Below are positions 1-8,442 of a stretch of DNA of 34,381 nucleotides, one piece after another. Within the stretch, counting starts at the first letter, position 1. Each line of letters starts with the position of its first letter. The position numbers were made by a program, and so were the translations under genes. A model generated the notes under the pieces. The model worked only from the letters and a program-made list of their open reading frames with translations. It searched no databases and was not told the DNA's origin. Source of the DNA: a bacterium. GTDB lineage: Bacteria; Actinomycetota; Acidimicrobiia; Spongiisociales; Spongiisociaceae. The stretch covers positions 1-34,381 of the forward strand of contig JAPOQZ010000158.1 of NCBI GenBank assembly GCA_026710435.1, in the 5' to 3' direction.

Positions 1-152
1 CCACAGCCGCAGCGTCTCAGACGCGCAGCCGAACTTCTCAGCTATCGAACAGAACATCCGTCCCTGTCAGAACGGTGCTCCCCCCGATGCTCCAACACCA
101 TCCAGACAGCCCGCTCCCGAACCTCCGGCGAATACATGATCGGTCTTCCCAT
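1..152 (-). pseudogene. IS3-type OrfA, N-terminal part, frameshifted
   Basis: From the ATG at 152 the minus strand reads MGRPIMYSPEVRERAVWMVL, matching the start of the IS3 OrfA helix-turn-helix protein (SPEVRERAVRMV type). The frame then hits a stop. A different frame continues with SIAEKFGCASETLRLW, the second helix of the same domain. The two pieces abut near position 60-75, so a single-base frameshift has broken the gene, unless there is a base error. An ATG at 160 is in another frame and is not the start. Only about 50 codons are present. Function, if the gene were intact, would be DNA binding at the IS ends. Confidence 0.65.
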
Positions 153-204
153 GACTCCATTATCTCCCAACTAATCGAGTCTCCGGGGAAACCGGGGCGG
201 TTCA
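1..204 (-). mobile_element. Left end of an IS3-family insertion sequence, cut by the window edge
   Basis: Read on the minus strand, the element begins at 204 with TGAACCGCCCCGGTTTCCCC and runs off the window edge at 1. From memory, this terminus resembles the left inverted repeat of actinobacterial IS3-family elements. About 50 bases inside it lies the start of an orfA-like reading frame, the usual IS3 arrangement. The right end and orfB are not in the window, so the family call rests on the terminus plus about 40 residues of orfA. The base after the terminus is flanking host DNA, but no target duplication can be checked with one end missing. Confidence 0.7.
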
Positions 205-235
205 TTATGAAGTGTCAGCCACGGGAAGGGACACG

Positions 236-439
236 ATGCCGAACAATCATCCCGACGGGTTCGACCTGGAGCGGGTCCTTACACTGATCCGCAACGACAT
301 CAGCGGGATCAGGGCCGACGTGGCCGACATCAAGAGCGGCCAAGCCGCTCTCGTGACCAAGGTAGATATCCTGATCGACTCGACAGCCGCCACCACGACG
401 AGGGTCGTGGAACTCGAACGTACCCGCACGACCACTAGC
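236..439 (+). pseudogene. Small coiled-coil protein remnant next to the IS3 end
   Basis: An ATG at 236 follows a good ribosome-binding sequence (GGGAAGGG at about 221-228). The first 65 or so residues are hydrophilic with a heptad-like helical pattern (LERVLTLIRNDISGI, then a Lys/Asp helix ending VVELERTR). This resembles the short coiled-coil segments of XhlA-like or phage-type small proteins, but I do not recognise a family. After about residue 65 the frame becomes low-complexity Arg/Pro/Ser text and runs into the tRNA-Asn locus, so the downstream part is not coding. I read it as a gene that has lost its 3' half. It begins only 31 bases from the IS3 terminus, so the insertion or a linked rearrangement could be responsible. 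Confidence 0.35.
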
Positions 440-445
440 CAACCA

Positions 446-1012
446 CGTCGAACGCAGCCGCCTTCTCCGGGTCGGTGTTTGGCGCCATTGACGGTATTCG
501 TAGCCGACGACAACTCCGCTGCCGCGGTAGTGTCGTCCCGTGCCAGTTGTCGGTGTCCGGCTTCCGATCCCTTGGCTAGCCTCGCGTTGCCTGCCAGGTC
601 GGTCGCTACCCGGGTCTCCAAGAGTGCCCCGGTGACTAGCGGGGACTCGGACGGTCGCAGTGTCCGACCAGCGTCGCGGGTCGGAACCCACGTGCGTCCT
701 CCGACAATCCCAATATCCGGCGCCGCGGACGATCATCCGTGCCATCGGGAACCGCAGGGGTTCCAGATGTTCCCGCCGTTCCGCTTCCCGCCAGCCCAGG
801 TCGGAGCAAAGCGTGCGCGGAAACGTGCGCGACCGTGCGCCGCTCCCGGCTACGTTTGCCACGATGGCGCATGTGGAGTTGTCGGCACTGGTCTGGGAGA
901 GACGGGGACCTACGCTGAAGCACCAGACCGCAGTGTTGGGAGTCCGCGGCAAACCAGCCGTGACCTGGGGGTTTGCAACAATAGGAGACCGGAAGAAACA
1001 GGAAGAAACCGG
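446..1012. other. Gene-free stretch, nothing recognisable
   Basis: No reading frame on either strand in these 567 bases shows a known domain, a plausible start with ribosome-binding site, or sustained non-repetitive protein character. Long open frames exist on both strands, but they overlap one another and read through the tRNA-Asn gene, as expected by chance in GC-rich DNA. I saw no tRNA-like fold, terminator or direct repeat. It may be decayed sequence between the IS insertion and the tRNA. Confidence 0.5.
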
Positions 1013-1086
1013 CTCCGGGGGTGGGACTTGAACCCACAACCAACGGATTAACAGTCCGCTGCTCTGCCGAATTGAGCTACCCCGGA
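1013..1086 (-). tRNA. tRNA-Asn (anticodon GTT)
   Basis: The minus strand folds as a complete cloverleaf. The acceptor stem TCCGGGG pairs with CCCCGGA. The D-arm is GCTC/GAGC. The anticodon stem GCGGA/TCCGT encloses the loop CTGTTAA, giving anticodon GTT. The T-arm GTGGG/CCCAC encloses TTCAAGT. The discriminator base is G, normal for tRNA-Asn. The 3' CCA is not encoded (CCG follows). The gene lies 47 bases beyond the rpoD stop codon on the same strand, so it could be read through from rpoD or have its own promoter; none is obvious. Confidence 0.95.
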
Positions 1087-1133
1087 CGGATCGATCAACC
1101 ATACGATGGTAGTCGCTTCCCAAGGGTTGGAGA

Positions 1134-2279
1134 TCAGTTGTCTCGCAGGTAGTCCTCCAGGTTGAGCCTCTCGCTGTTGCGGCGTAGCTTCCAGAGAGCT
1201 CGGGTCTCCATCTGGCGGATCCGCTCGCGGGTCACCCCGAAGTGGCTGCTCAACTCCCGAAGGGTGCGCACCTTGCCGTCCTCCAATCCGAACCTCATCA
1301 GGATCACCTGCCGCTCCCGGTCGGTCAGACCTTCGAGAGCAACAGCCACGTACTCCTGGAGGAGCATGGAGGTGGCATTGTCGAGGGCGGCTTCCGAACC
1401 CCGGTCCGGTACGAAGTCGCCCAGGGTCATGTCGCCGGTGTCGGTTACCGGCATCTCGAGCGAGAGGGTCCCCTCGGAAATCCTCGAGAGTTCCACCACC
1501 CTGCCGGGCGAGACTTCGATCTCCCCGGCTATCTCGCCGATGGTCGGTTCCCTGCCGAGGTCCTGGAACAGGCGTCGTTGTGCCTTGGCCAGTTTGTAGA
1601 TGGTCTCCGCCATGTGGACCGGCACCCTGATCGTCCGTGACTGGTCGGCGAGGGCCCGACTCACCGATTGCCGGATCCACCACGAGGCGTAGGTGGAGAA
1701 CTTGAAGCCCTTGCGGTAGTCGAACTTCTCCACCCCCTTCATCAGCCCGACGTTGCCTTCCTGTATGAGGTCCAAGAGAGGCATGCCGTTGCCGACATAG
1801 CGCTTGGCGATGGACACCACCAGGCGGAGGTTGGCCTCGACCAGACGTTTCTGGGCCTGTTCGCCCTTGTCCACGATCCGCTCCAGCTTGGCGAGTTCCT
1901 TGAACGATCCGCTCGACGGTCCGGACTCGAGTTCCTCCAGCCTGGCCCTCGCTTCCTCTCCGGCCTCGAGTGCCATGGCCAGTTCGACTTCCTGCTGGAC
2001 GGTGAGGAGCGGAACCCGGCCGATCTGGCTGAGGTACATCCGGACCGGGTCCGATACCGGCAACCTGTCCTCGTCGAGCAGAGGTAGATCCAGGAGGTCC
2101 GCGGTGTCCTCCTCGACAGTCACACCCTCGCCGCGGACCGCGTCGATCACCTGATCCAGAGCCGTCCCCGGAGCGTCGATCCGTTCCAGTTCCCGTTGGA
2201 TCTCCATCATCGTCACGAAACCCCGCCGCTGGGCTCGCTTCAGAAGCTCCTGGATTACCCCAGCCAGACGCCGGTCCAT
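1134..2279 (-). CDS. rpoD: Primary RNA polymerase sigma factor (sigma-70, RpoD/SigA type)
   Basis: This 381-residue protein directs RNA polymerase core to housekeeping promoters. Region 1.2 is at about 75-110 (DPVRMYLSQIGRVPLL). Region 2 is at about 145-220, with the core-binding segment NLRLVVSIAKRYVGNGMPLL and the -10 recognition helix FSTYASWWIRQSV (194-206). Region 3 follows, and region 4.2 is at about 335-370 with the -35 helix-turn-helix VTRERIRQMETRAL. The perfect primary-sigma motifs and full region 4 rule out an ECF factor. The acidic region 1.1 is short, as in many actinobacterial sigmas. The ATG lies two bases after the dnaG stop, and the GAGGAG at the end of dnaG serves as its ribosome-binding site, so translation is probably coupled to primase. 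Confidence 0.96.
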   Translation of the reverse strand: MDRRLAGVIQELLKRAQRRGFVTMMEIQRELERIDAPGTALDQVIDAVRGEGVTVEEDTADLLDLPLLDEDRLPVSDPVRMYLSQIGRVPLLTVQQEVELAMALEAGEEARARLEELESGPSSGSFKELAKLERIVDKGEQAQKRLVEANLRLVVSIAKRYVGNGMPLLDLIQEGNVGLMKGVEKFDYRKGFKFSTYASWWIRQSVSRALADQSRTIRVPVHMAETIYKLAKAQRRLFQDLGREPTIGEIAGEIEVSPGRVVELSRISEGTLSLEMPVTDTGDMTLGDFVPDRGSEAALDNATSMLLQEYVAVALEGLTDRERQVILMRFGLEDGKVRTLRELSSHFGVTRERIRQMETRALWKLRRNSERLNLEDYLRDN

Positions 2280-2281
2280 TC

Positions 2282-4033
2282 CTACTCCTCAGCCAACTCG
2301 TTCTCTGTTCTGAGTTTCTGCAACTCCCCAAGGATAGCTATGTATTCTTTACGATCGTTTTCGGGATCGATGAAATCGAGTCGGCGGCGCAGTTCGTCCT
2401 TGTTCCTCTTCGCGTAGCGTTCCTCGAGATGGGCCAGCACGTCTGCAACCGGGATCAAAGGCTCCTCTAGGACCGCCAAGCTTCTTGCTAGAGCGGCCAA
2501 CCGGCGGTCCTCGATTCCGGAAAGCGGCACAGCTGTCCCCGGGGCGAGATGACGGCCTACTTCGCGGAGGCTCCTGGCCAGGCCCAGGGCTCGGGGATCC
2601 TCGAACAGGTGGCCGGCGACCCTTTCCGGAGGTGAGGTACCGGCAATCATGTGCCGCAACAGGTCACGCTCGGACCGGTCGAGAGGCCCACCCACCGACC
2701 GGACATCGCTGATGGCCGGCTCCTGTCCCCGGGAGCGGCCGCTCCCCGAACGCTGCCGCCCTATCTCCTGGAAGACAAGGTCCTCGCTGATCCTCGTGCG
2801 CTTCGCCACGTCGATGGCGTGCTGTATCCGGTCGACCTCGTCAGGATGGTTGGCCAGGAGTCCTGCCGCCTCCCGCATGGCTCGGCTGCGGGCTCCTAGC
2901 TCGTGCAGCTCATGGCTCGCCATGATCCGGTCGATCCGGAATTCCGTGATGGGTTTCGAACCGTCCACCGCTTCCTTCAGCAAGTCCGCTTTCCCGTCCT
3001 TGACCAGATCGGCCGGATCGCGACCCTTGGGCATCTGAGCGACCCGGAGCTCGATGGACAGGTCGGCGGCGATCCTGAGTTCGTCACCCCGGACCGCTGC
3101 CCCTGCCCCGGCGGCGTCGGCATCGAACGCGAGGATGACCTTGGAGGCGAAACGCCGCAGCAGATCGAAGTGTCCCTCCCCGAGGGCGGTTCCGCAGGTG
3201 GCCACCGCCACCGGCATTCCGGCTATGCGAAAGGCGATCACGTCCGTGTAGCCCTCGACCACGACTGCGGTTCCCTCCCGGCTGATCGCGGAGCGCGACC
3301 GGTCAAGCCCGTACAGCAACTCGCTCTTCTTGTAGAGGGAGGTCTCGGCCGTGTTCAGGTATTTCGGGCCTTCGCCCCGTAGCAGCCGACCACCGAACCC
3401 GACCATCTCACCGCGGACGTTGCGTATGGGGAACATCAGGCGGCCCCGCAGGAGGTCGAAGGGCCGCCCGGCCTGGTTCCGTCTGGCCAGCCCGGCGTCG
3501 ATCATCTCCCGGTCCTTGAAGCCCGTGTCGCGGAGATGGCCGGTCAGCGCGTCGAACGAGTCCGGCGCGTAACCGATCTCGAAATCGTCGATCACCTCCA
3601 CCCCGTAGTCACGGCCCCTTACGTAGGAGCGGGCGTGGCCCGCGTCGGGGGCCTTCTTCAGCCGGGCGTGGTAGAAGCGGCCTGCCTCCTCGACGGCCTC
3701 GATGAGCCGGCGCCGGCGCTCGCTTCGCCTGGCTGCACCCGGAGCTCGCCGAACCACGATGCCGGCCCGGTCGGCCAGCGTCTCAACGGCGTCGGTGAAC
3801 TCCAGACCCTGGGTCTCCTGGACGAAGGTGAACACGTCTCCGCCGACCCCACATCCGAAGCAATGGTAAAGGCCGCGAGCCGGATCGATAGACATCGACG
3901 GGGTCTTCTCGGTGTGGAAGGGGCACAGCGCCTTGAAGGTGCCCCTCAGCTTGCGGACGGTTGTCACGCCCTCGAACAACTCGACCAGGTTCACCGCCTG
4001 GCGGATCCGCTCCAGGTCATCTCGATCGGCCAT
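2282..4033 (-). CDS. dnaG: DNA primase DnaG
   Basis: This 583-residue protein synthesises RNA primers on the lagging strand together with DnaB helicase. The N-terminal CHC2 zinc-binding domain has ligands C37, H40, C58 and C61. The catalytic core contains the TOPRIM domain, with E260 in VVVEGYTDV and D304 and D306 in LAFDADAAG, the residues that bind the metal ions. The C-terminal part, which should bind DnaB, is weakly conserved, as usual. Length is typical (about 580-640). It is the first gene of a dnaG-rpoD pair, the remnant of the classical rpsU-dnaG-rpoD operon without rpsU. Upstream lie 270 bases holding a repeat element, so its promoter should be there; I could not pick a convincing one. 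Confidence 0.96.
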   Translation of the reverse strand: MADRDDLERIRQAVNLVELFEGVTTVRKLRGTFKALCPFHTEKTPSMSIDPARGLYHCFGCGVGGDVFTFVQETQGLEFTDAVETLADRAGIVVRRAPGAARRSERRRRLIEAVEEAGRFYHARLKKAPDAGHARSYVRGRDYGVEVIDDFEIGYAPDSFDALTGHLRDTGFKDREMIDAGLARRNQAGRPFDLLRGRLMFPIRNVRGEMVGFGGRLLRGEGPKYLNTAETSLYKKSELLYGLDRSRSAISREGTAVVVEGYTDVIAFRIAGMPVAVATCGTALGEGHFDLLRRFASKVILAFDADAAGAGAAVRGDELRIAADLSIELRVAQMPKGRDPADLVKDGKADLLKEAVDGSKPITEFRIDRIMASHELHELGARSRAMREAAGLLANHPDEVDRIQHAIDVAKRTRISEDLVFQEIGRQRSGSGRSRGQEPAISDVRSVGGPLDRSERDLLRHMIAGTSPPERVAGHLFEDPRALGLARSLREVGRHLAPGTAVPLSGIEDRRLAALARSLAVLEEPLIPVADVLAHLEERYAKRNKDELRRRLDFIDPENDRKEYIAILGELQKLRTENELAEE

Positions 4034-4120
4034 GCCTTAACCCCGGTTCTTGATGCGGGTGGTTTGTGCCGGACGAACGGCGTGTGGGCTATGAGCTTCT
4101 GACCAGGTATTGCGGCCCAC

Positions 4121-4224
4121 TCGATCGTCCCGTCTCACTCCGGCGCGACCTTCACCCGAGGGGTGAATCCTAACCCGGTCGCGACAATGTGGTTGATCCG
4201 GCCTTCTACCGTCGGTGTGTCTGG
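4121..4224 (+). repeat. Intergenic repeat, copy 1 of 2 (about 104 bp)
   Basis: This stretch in the dnaG-yceI spacer aligns end to end, in reverse complement, with 14772-14874, with about 25 differences and one single-base gap (about 76% identity). Shared blocks include CCAGACACACC, ATCAACC, TCGCGAC, GGGTGAAG and GAGACGG. Relative to the adjacent genes the two copies lie in opposite orientations, so a simple upstream regulatory element is unlikely. In one frame of this strand (tcg at 4121 onward) 12 of 21 differences in the first 27 codons fall at third positions. The frame has no start codon after its upstream stop. It could be a decayed protein-coding fragment or a small mobile repeat. Confidence 0.7.
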
Positions 4225-4275
4225 AGTATGAGTGAATCAGGGTTAACGAGTGGAAGCCGGTGCCGGATACTCCAG
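4221..4275. repeat. Nine-base perfect inverted repeat between yceI and dnaG
   Basis: CTGGAGTAT at 4221-4229 is repeated in inverse orientation as ATACTCCAG at 4267-4275, with 37 bases between. The left arm overlaps the edge of the 104-bp repeat. The segment lies 30 to 85 bases beyond the yceI stop codon on the minus strand and upstream of dnaG. The arms could form a long-loop stem after yceI or mark a regulatory dyad. There is no T-rich tail that would make it a standard terminator. Confidence 0.45.
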
Positions 4276-4306
4276 GGACGGCAACAGCCACCATTGGCGG
4301 CCGCAC

Positions 4307-5143
4307 CTAGCCGTCGGCTGCGACAGCCACCAGGTCGACGGCCAGGAGTATCTCGTCGGCGACGTCGCTCACGCTGGGCACGCTGGGGATCTGCAAGCCG
4401 AAGTCGGACCGAAGCACGGTTGCGGACCCGGTCACATCGATCCGGTCCTCCGACACCAGCATTACCTCTACGTCGAACACTACGGGACGCGTCACGCCAC
4501 TCAGCGTGAGGTCCCCGGCGACCACCAGTGTCACGCTATCGCCGACCGCAGCCTCGTCCGGAAGGCCGTCGACCGCAGTTGGTTCGAACGTGGCGAACTC
4601 GTTCTCGTCACGGGCCGAACCGAGGATGGGACCCCGCGTAGCCCGGTCCCTGAAGCTCGAATCGGTCTCCAGGGTACGCACGTTTATCACTATCGCACCG
4701 AGACGCGAGGCGGTCGGATCGCCGAAGTCGATGAGCACTTCGCCCGCAACCTCGCTGGTCACGCCCACCACCCGCTTCGGGCTGCCATTCAGGACCTCGT
4801 CTATCTCGAAGCGAACCGACGAGGAGGCGCTGTCGATCCGGTATACCACCGCGGACCCCTCCTCGGGAGCGTCCGCCATGGTGGACGCCGGGGTCGAAGC
4901 TGTGGCTGCGGTCGTGCTTGCGGCCATGCCGGTCGTGGAGACCTCATCCGTAGTGTCCGCCCCCGAGCCGGTCGACGGAACGGTGGTCGCAGGGGAGGAG
5001 GAGGTGGTCGCAGGGGCGGTGGTGACGGGCGGCGCGGTGACGGGGGTGGTCGGCTCCCCGGTGCCTCCCGAGAACCACACGTAGGCGAACCCGGCCACGG
5101 CTAGAACCACTACGAGCCCGATCACGATCCGGAGTTTCTTCAT
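4307..5143 (-). CDS. Membrane-anchored YceI-family protein with Thr/Pro-rich linker
   Basis: The 278-residue product has a short basic N-terminus and one hydrophobic helix (about residues 5-24). A long Thr/Ala/Pro/Ser-rich linker follows (about 27-95), then a YceI-like domain to the end (about 98-278). YceI domains are lipocalin-like barrels that bind isoprenoid or other hydrophobic molecules. The motif set [14 protein letters not shown] near the start and [18 protein letters not shown] later is characteristic. There is no lipobox cysteine, so the protein is probably tethered by an uncleaved signal anchor. The ATG overlaps the glyS stop codon (ATGA), implying translational coupling. What it carries is unknown; being in one operon with the undecaprenyl diphosphate synthase makes an isoprenoid ligand an attractive guess only. 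Confidence 0.85.
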   Translation of the reverse strand: MKKLRIVIGLVVVLAVAGFAYVWFSGGTGEPTTPVTAPPVTTAPATTSSSPATTVPSTGSGADTTDEVSTTGMAASTTAATASTPASTMADAPEEGSAVVYRIDSASSSVRFEIDEVLNGSPKRVVGVTSEVAGEVLIDFGDPTASRLGAIVINVRTLETDSSFRDRATRGPILGSARDENEFATFEPTAVDGLPDEAAVGDSVTLVVAGDLTLSGVTRPVVFDVEVMLVSEDRIDVTGSATVLRSDFGLQIPSVPSVSDVADEILLAVDLVAVAADG

Positions 5144-6474
5144 TTCTTCCTCCCGCCATGTTGCGGATCCGCCAGACGGTCGGCCAGGTAGCCTTGCAAG
5201 GAGTCGACGCCGATCCGGTCCTGGACCATCGTATCCCGATCCCGGACCGTCACCGCGCCGTCGTCGAGAGTGTCGAAGTCGACCGTCACGCAATAGGGTG
5301 TGCCCACCTCGTCCTGGCGACGGTATCTGCGTCCGATCGCCTGGGTGACATCCACCTCGATGTCCCATACCGGTCGCAGCAGCGATGCCACCCGCTCCGT
5401 CACCTCGAGCAGGCGAGGTTTCTTGGACAGCGGGAGAACCGCGACCTTGATCGGCGCCAGCCTCGTGTCGAGGCGCAGCACCGTCCTGGTCATTCCCCGC
5501 ACCACTTCCTCGTGGTAAGCGTCGATGAGAAAGGCGAAGGCCGCCCGGGTGGCTCCCGCCGCAGGTTCGATCACGTACGGGTAGAAACGGCGGCCCGCAA
5601 CCTGATCGAAGTAGCGAAGGTCCCGGCCCGACCGCTCCGAGTGGCACCGGAGATCGAAATCGGTGCGGTTGGCGATCCCCTCCAGTTCGTCCCAGCCCCA
5701 CGGGAAGCGGTACTCCACGTCGTAGGTCCCAACCGCGTAGTGGGCCAGTTCGGCGGCGTCGTGCTCCCGGAGGCGGAGGTTGGCGGCCCGCATGCCCAGT
5801 TCCAGGTACCACTCCCGCCGTTCCGCGACCCAGTAGTCGAACCAGCGGTCGGCTTCGTCGGGGTGGGTGAAGAATTCCATCTCCATCTGCTCGAACTCGC
5901 GGGTGCGGAACACGAACTGCCCGGGCGTGATCTCGTTGCGGAAGGACTTGCCGAGCTGCGCGATCCCGAACGGGAGCTTGCGGCGGGAGGTCCTCCTGAC
6001 GTTCTCGAAGTTGGTGAAGATGCCCTGGGCGGTCTCGGGCCGCAGGTACACGACGTTGCCGTCACCCGCCACCGGGCCCATATGGGTCCTGAACATGAGG
6101 TTGAAGTCGCGGGCCTCCGTGAAGGTACCGCTAGAACCGCAGGTCGGGCACCGGTCCATGTCATCCAGCTTGTCGAGGCGGTGGCGCGCGTGGCAGGTGG
6201 CGCATTCGACCAGCGGATCGTTGAATTGGGAGACGTGCCCGGATGCCTCCCACACCTGGGGCGACTGGATGATCGCCGAGTCGAGCCCCACCACGTCGTC
6301 TCTCAGTTGCACCATCGAACGCCACCAGGCCGCCTTAACGTTGCGCAGCAGCGCCACCCCGAGAGGCCCGTAGTCGTAGGCGGAACGCAACCCGCCGTAG
6401 ATCTCGGACGCCTGGAAGACGAAACCGCGCTTCTTCGCCAGGTTGACGATCGTGTCGAAGCCGGGTCCGGGCAT
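5140..6474 (-). CDS. glyS: Glycyl-tRNA synthetase, single-chain (alpha2) type
   Basis: This 444-residue class II synthetase attaches glycine to tRNA-Gly. Diagnostic segments are the N-terminal [17 protein letters not shown], the zinc-type CXXC pairs (CATCHARH and CPTCG), class II motif 2 with [17 protein letters not shown], and a C-terminal anticodon-binding domain ([14 protein letters not shown]). This is the homodimeric form used by actinobacteria and archaea, not the alpha-beta form of E. coli. The start chosen is the ATG at 6474 because homologous sequence begins there; upstream in-frame residues look non-coding. An AGGA lies about 11 bases before it. It follows uppS by 64 bases and overlaps yceI by four bases. 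Confidence 0.95.
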   Translation of the reverse strand: MPGPGFDTIVNLAKKRGFVFQASEIYGGLRSAYDYGPLGVALLRNVKAAWWRSMVQLRDDVVGLDSAIIQSPQVWEASGHVSQFNDPLVECATCHARHRLDKLDDMDRCPTCGSSGTFTEARDFNLMFRTHMGPVAGDGNVVYLRPETAQGIFTNFENVRRTSRRKLPFGIAQLGKSFRNEITPGQFVFRTREFEQMEMEFFTHPDEADRWFDYWVAERREWYLELGMRAANLRLREHDAAELAHYAVGTYDVEYRFPWGWDELEGIANRTDFDLRCHSERSGRDLRYFDQVAGRRFYPYVIEPAAGATRAAFAFLIDAYHEEVVRGMTRTVLRLDTRLAPIKVAVLPLSKKPRLLEVTERVASLLRPVWDIEVDVTQAIGRRYRRQDEVGTPYCVTVDFDTLDDGAVTVRDRDTMVQDRIGVDSLQGYLADRLADPQHGGRKK

Positions 6475-6538
6475 GAGTTTGGATCCTGTCGAAAGGGGTG
6501 GCCGCATGGTACCCGACCCCGGTGGCGTACCGAGTCCC

Positions 6539-7321
6539 TCACTCGGGAGCGGGAAGCACACCCCCGAACCGGCGTCCCCGCCTCTGGTACTCGACGATCG
6601 CGTCCACCAGGCCCTGGGCGCCGAAGTCGGGCCAGAGGGTGCTGGTGAAGACCAGTTCCGCATAGGCGCTTCCCCACAGGAGGAAGTTGGAGATGCGCAT
6701 CTCCCCCGAGGTTCTCACGATGACATCCGGATCCGGCATTCCCGGGACCGACAATCTTGCTTCGATATGCCGCTCGGTTATCGATCCTGGATCCAGCCGC
6801 CCGGAAGCGGCGTCGGCGGCAAGGGACCTGACGGCGGCAGTGACCTCGGCGCGGCCTCCGTAGTTGAAGGCGAGGACCAGTTCGAGCCGCCCGTTGTGCC
6901 GGGTGCGTGCGGCGGCGTTCTGCATGTGGGCGCGGTTGCGATCGGGGATCCGGGGATCGTCGAGGTCTCCGGCAAAGTGCAGCCTCACTCCCATCCGGTC
7001 GAGGGAAACGAGCCTGCGCAGCAGGATGTCCTCGTTGAACCACATGAGGAAGGCGACCTCGTCGGGGTCACGCGACCAGTTCTCCGTGGAGAAGGTATAG
7101 GCGGACAGCCACCGGAGGCCCACTGCCACTGCCCCTTCCACGCATTCGAACAGGACGGCCTCTCCTGCGGCATGCCCGGCGGTCCTCGGCAGGTTGCGGG
7201 CTCGCGCCCATCGCCCGTTGCCGTCCATGATCAGCCCGACATGCACCGGGATCCGGCCGGGATCCAACCCTTGGAGGTCCAGCCCTGCGGCGACATCGCC
7301 GGCGCCGGAGTCCCTATCCAC
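6539..7321 (-). CDS. uppS: Isoprenyl transferase, probable undecaprenyl diphosphate synthase
   Basis: This 260-residue cis-prenyltransferase condenses isopentenyl diphosphate units onto an allylic primer to make the lipid carrier for peptidoglycan precursors. The N-terminal signature [13 protein letters not shown] contains the catalytic Asp (D33). [10 protein letters not shown] and the C-terminal [16 protein letters not shown] and YAELVFT blocks are the other family motifs. Chain length (C55 versus a shorter product) cannot be told from sequence alone. The start is GTG at 7321, which overlaps the end of recO by eight bases. The order recO-uppS is common in actinobacteria. Confidence 0.94.
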   Translation of the reverse strand: MDRDSGAGDVAAGLDLQGLDPGRIPVHVGLIMDGNGRWARARNLPRTAGHAAGEAVLFECVEGAVAVGLRWLSAYTFSTENWSRDPDEVAFLMWFNEDILLRRLVSLDRMGVRLHFAGDLDDPRIPDRNRAHMQNAAARTRHNGRLELVLAFNYGGRAEVTAAVRSLAADAASGRLDPGSITERHIEARLSVPGMPDPDVIVRTSGEMRISNFLLWGSAYAELVFTSTLWPDFGAQGLVDAIVEYQRRGRRFGGVLPAPE

Positions 7322-8042
7322 CGTTCAACGAGCCGTAGGCCAGACCGGACAGCCCGGTCTCGATGTGGAACTCGACGAAGCGCCTTGCCAGGCCCACCGC
7401 GTCCCCGGCCATCGGCCCGTCCCCGCCGGTGAACCCGGACAGGTCCGAAGTGGCCAGCCCTGCCAGATAGGCCGTGAGTCCCTGCCTGAGCCGGAAGGAG
7501 CTGCCGGAGTCGCATCGGACGCACAACAGCCCGCCGCCGGCCACGCTGAACCGCTCGAGCGGGCCATCCCCACCGCAGGCGGCGCACCATCGGAGGGCGG
7601 GCGCTTGGCCCAATGCGTCCATCAGCTTCAGCAGGAACGAGGCCACCAGGTCCAGCCCCCCGGCACCGTTCTCCAGGGCCTGGAGTCCCCGCTGCAGCAG
7701 CAGGAAGAGCCGGTGCGACGGTTCACCCTCCACCACCACTTTGCCGATCACTTCCGCCATGCTTCCAGCCACCAGCACGGCGTCGAGTTCGTTACGGAGC
7801 CGGGGGAATGGCTCGATCACCGACACCTGGGTGATCGTCGGCAGGTTGCGTCCCTGGTACAGAACCAGATCCACGTGGGTCAGGGGTTCGAGCCTCCCCC
7901 CGAACCTGCTCTTCGTCCTGCGGACCCCTCTCGCCACGGCCCGGAGCTGTCCCTGGTTGGGGCTGACAAACACGACGATCCGATCGGCCTCCCCGAAGGG
8001 GAACCCGCGCAGGACTATCCCCTGTTCTCGGCGAAGCATCAT
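7314..8042 (-). CDS. recO: DNA repair protein RecO
   Basis: RecO loads RecA onto SSB-coated single-stranded DNA in the RecFOR gap-repair pathway. The product is about 242 residues from the tandem ATG pair at 8042/8039 (MMLRREQGIVLRG). The N-terminal OB fold is evident (GIVLRGFPFGEADRIVVFVS). A four-cysteine zinc module (CAACGG and LLCVRCDSG) lies in the C-terminal helical domain. A further ATG 11 codons upstream (8075) would add a short tail not typical of the family. It is the first gene of the recO-uppS-glyS-yceI unit. The 81 bases to the divergent pterin dehydratase gene must contain promoters for both; none matches consensus well. Confidence 0.9.
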   Translation of the reverse strand: MMLRREQGIVLRGFPFGEADRIVVFVSPNQGQLRAVARGVRRTKSRFGGRLEPLTHVDLVLYQGRNLPTITQVSVIEPFPRLRNELDAVLVAGSMAEVIGKVVVEGEPSHRLFLLLQRGLQALENGAGGLDLVASFLLKLMDALGQAPALRWCAACGGDGPLERFSVAGGGLLCVRCDSGSSFRLRQGLTAYLAGLATSDLSGFTGGDGPMAGDAVGLARRFVEFHIETGLSGLAYGSLNGG

Positions 8043-8123
8043 CGTCTCTTTACTGGGTCCGGAGTATGTAGGCACGGCAAGCGTACCCGGCCATCGGACG
8101 GACTCGACGGCTATGGTCGCGGC

Positions 8124-8411
8124 ATGGCGCTACTCGACCGATCAGAGCGGGAGGAGTTCCTCAGGTCCCACCCGGGTTGGGCCCTCGACGGGGAGACCAT
8201 CACCAGGACCTTCGTGTTGGCGGACTTCGCAAGCGCGATCGGGTTCGTGGCAGCGGTGGGGATCGTCGCCGAACGAGCCTTCCATCATCCCGACATCGAC
8301 ATCCGGTACCGCCGGGTGGCGGTCTCGCTCACCACGCACGACCAGGGCGGGCTGACCCGGAAAGACACCTCCCTGGCGAGTCGGATAGACCGTCTGGCAT
8401 CGAGCAGATAG
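8124..8411 (+). CDS. phhB: 4a-hydroxytetrahydrobiopterin dehydratase (PCD/DCoH)
   Basis: This 95-residue protein is of the pterin-4a-carbinolamine dehydratase family, which recycles the cofactor of aromatic amino-acid hydroxylases. The core AFHHPDIDIRYRRVAVSLTTHD contains the two adjacent active-site histidines, and GGLTRKD follows as in the family. Length matches the usual 90-110. The start is ATG at 8124; an in-frame upstream extension reads Gly/Arg-rich and is not conserved. It is the only plus-strand gene between two minus-strand operons and converges on era, with 31 bases between stops and no clear terminator. No aromatic hydroxylase is nearby, so its partner enzyme is unknown; some bacteria use such proteins in molybdopterin or other contexts. 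Confidence 0.9.
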   Translation: MALLDRSEREEFLRSHPGWALDGETITRTFVLADFASAIGFVAAVGIVAERAFHHPDIDIRYRRVAVSLTTHDQGGLTRKDTSLASRIDRLASSR

Positions 8412-8442
8412 ATCCACTGCAAGTGCCGACCTCTCGAACTGC

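Noticed and set aside
215..1123. A 302-codon open frame on minus upstream of rpoD
   Set aside because: It reads through the tRNA-Asn gene, has Arg/Pro/Ser-rich low-information text and overlaps other equally long frames; a chance open frame in GC-rich DNA.
5158..6648. A 496-codon frame on plus
   Set aside because: Exactly antisense to glyS; its sequence is the reflected codon pattern of that gene and shows no domain.
8412..8442. Bidirectional terminator between phhB and era
   Set aside because: The 31 bases contain no stable stem or T run.
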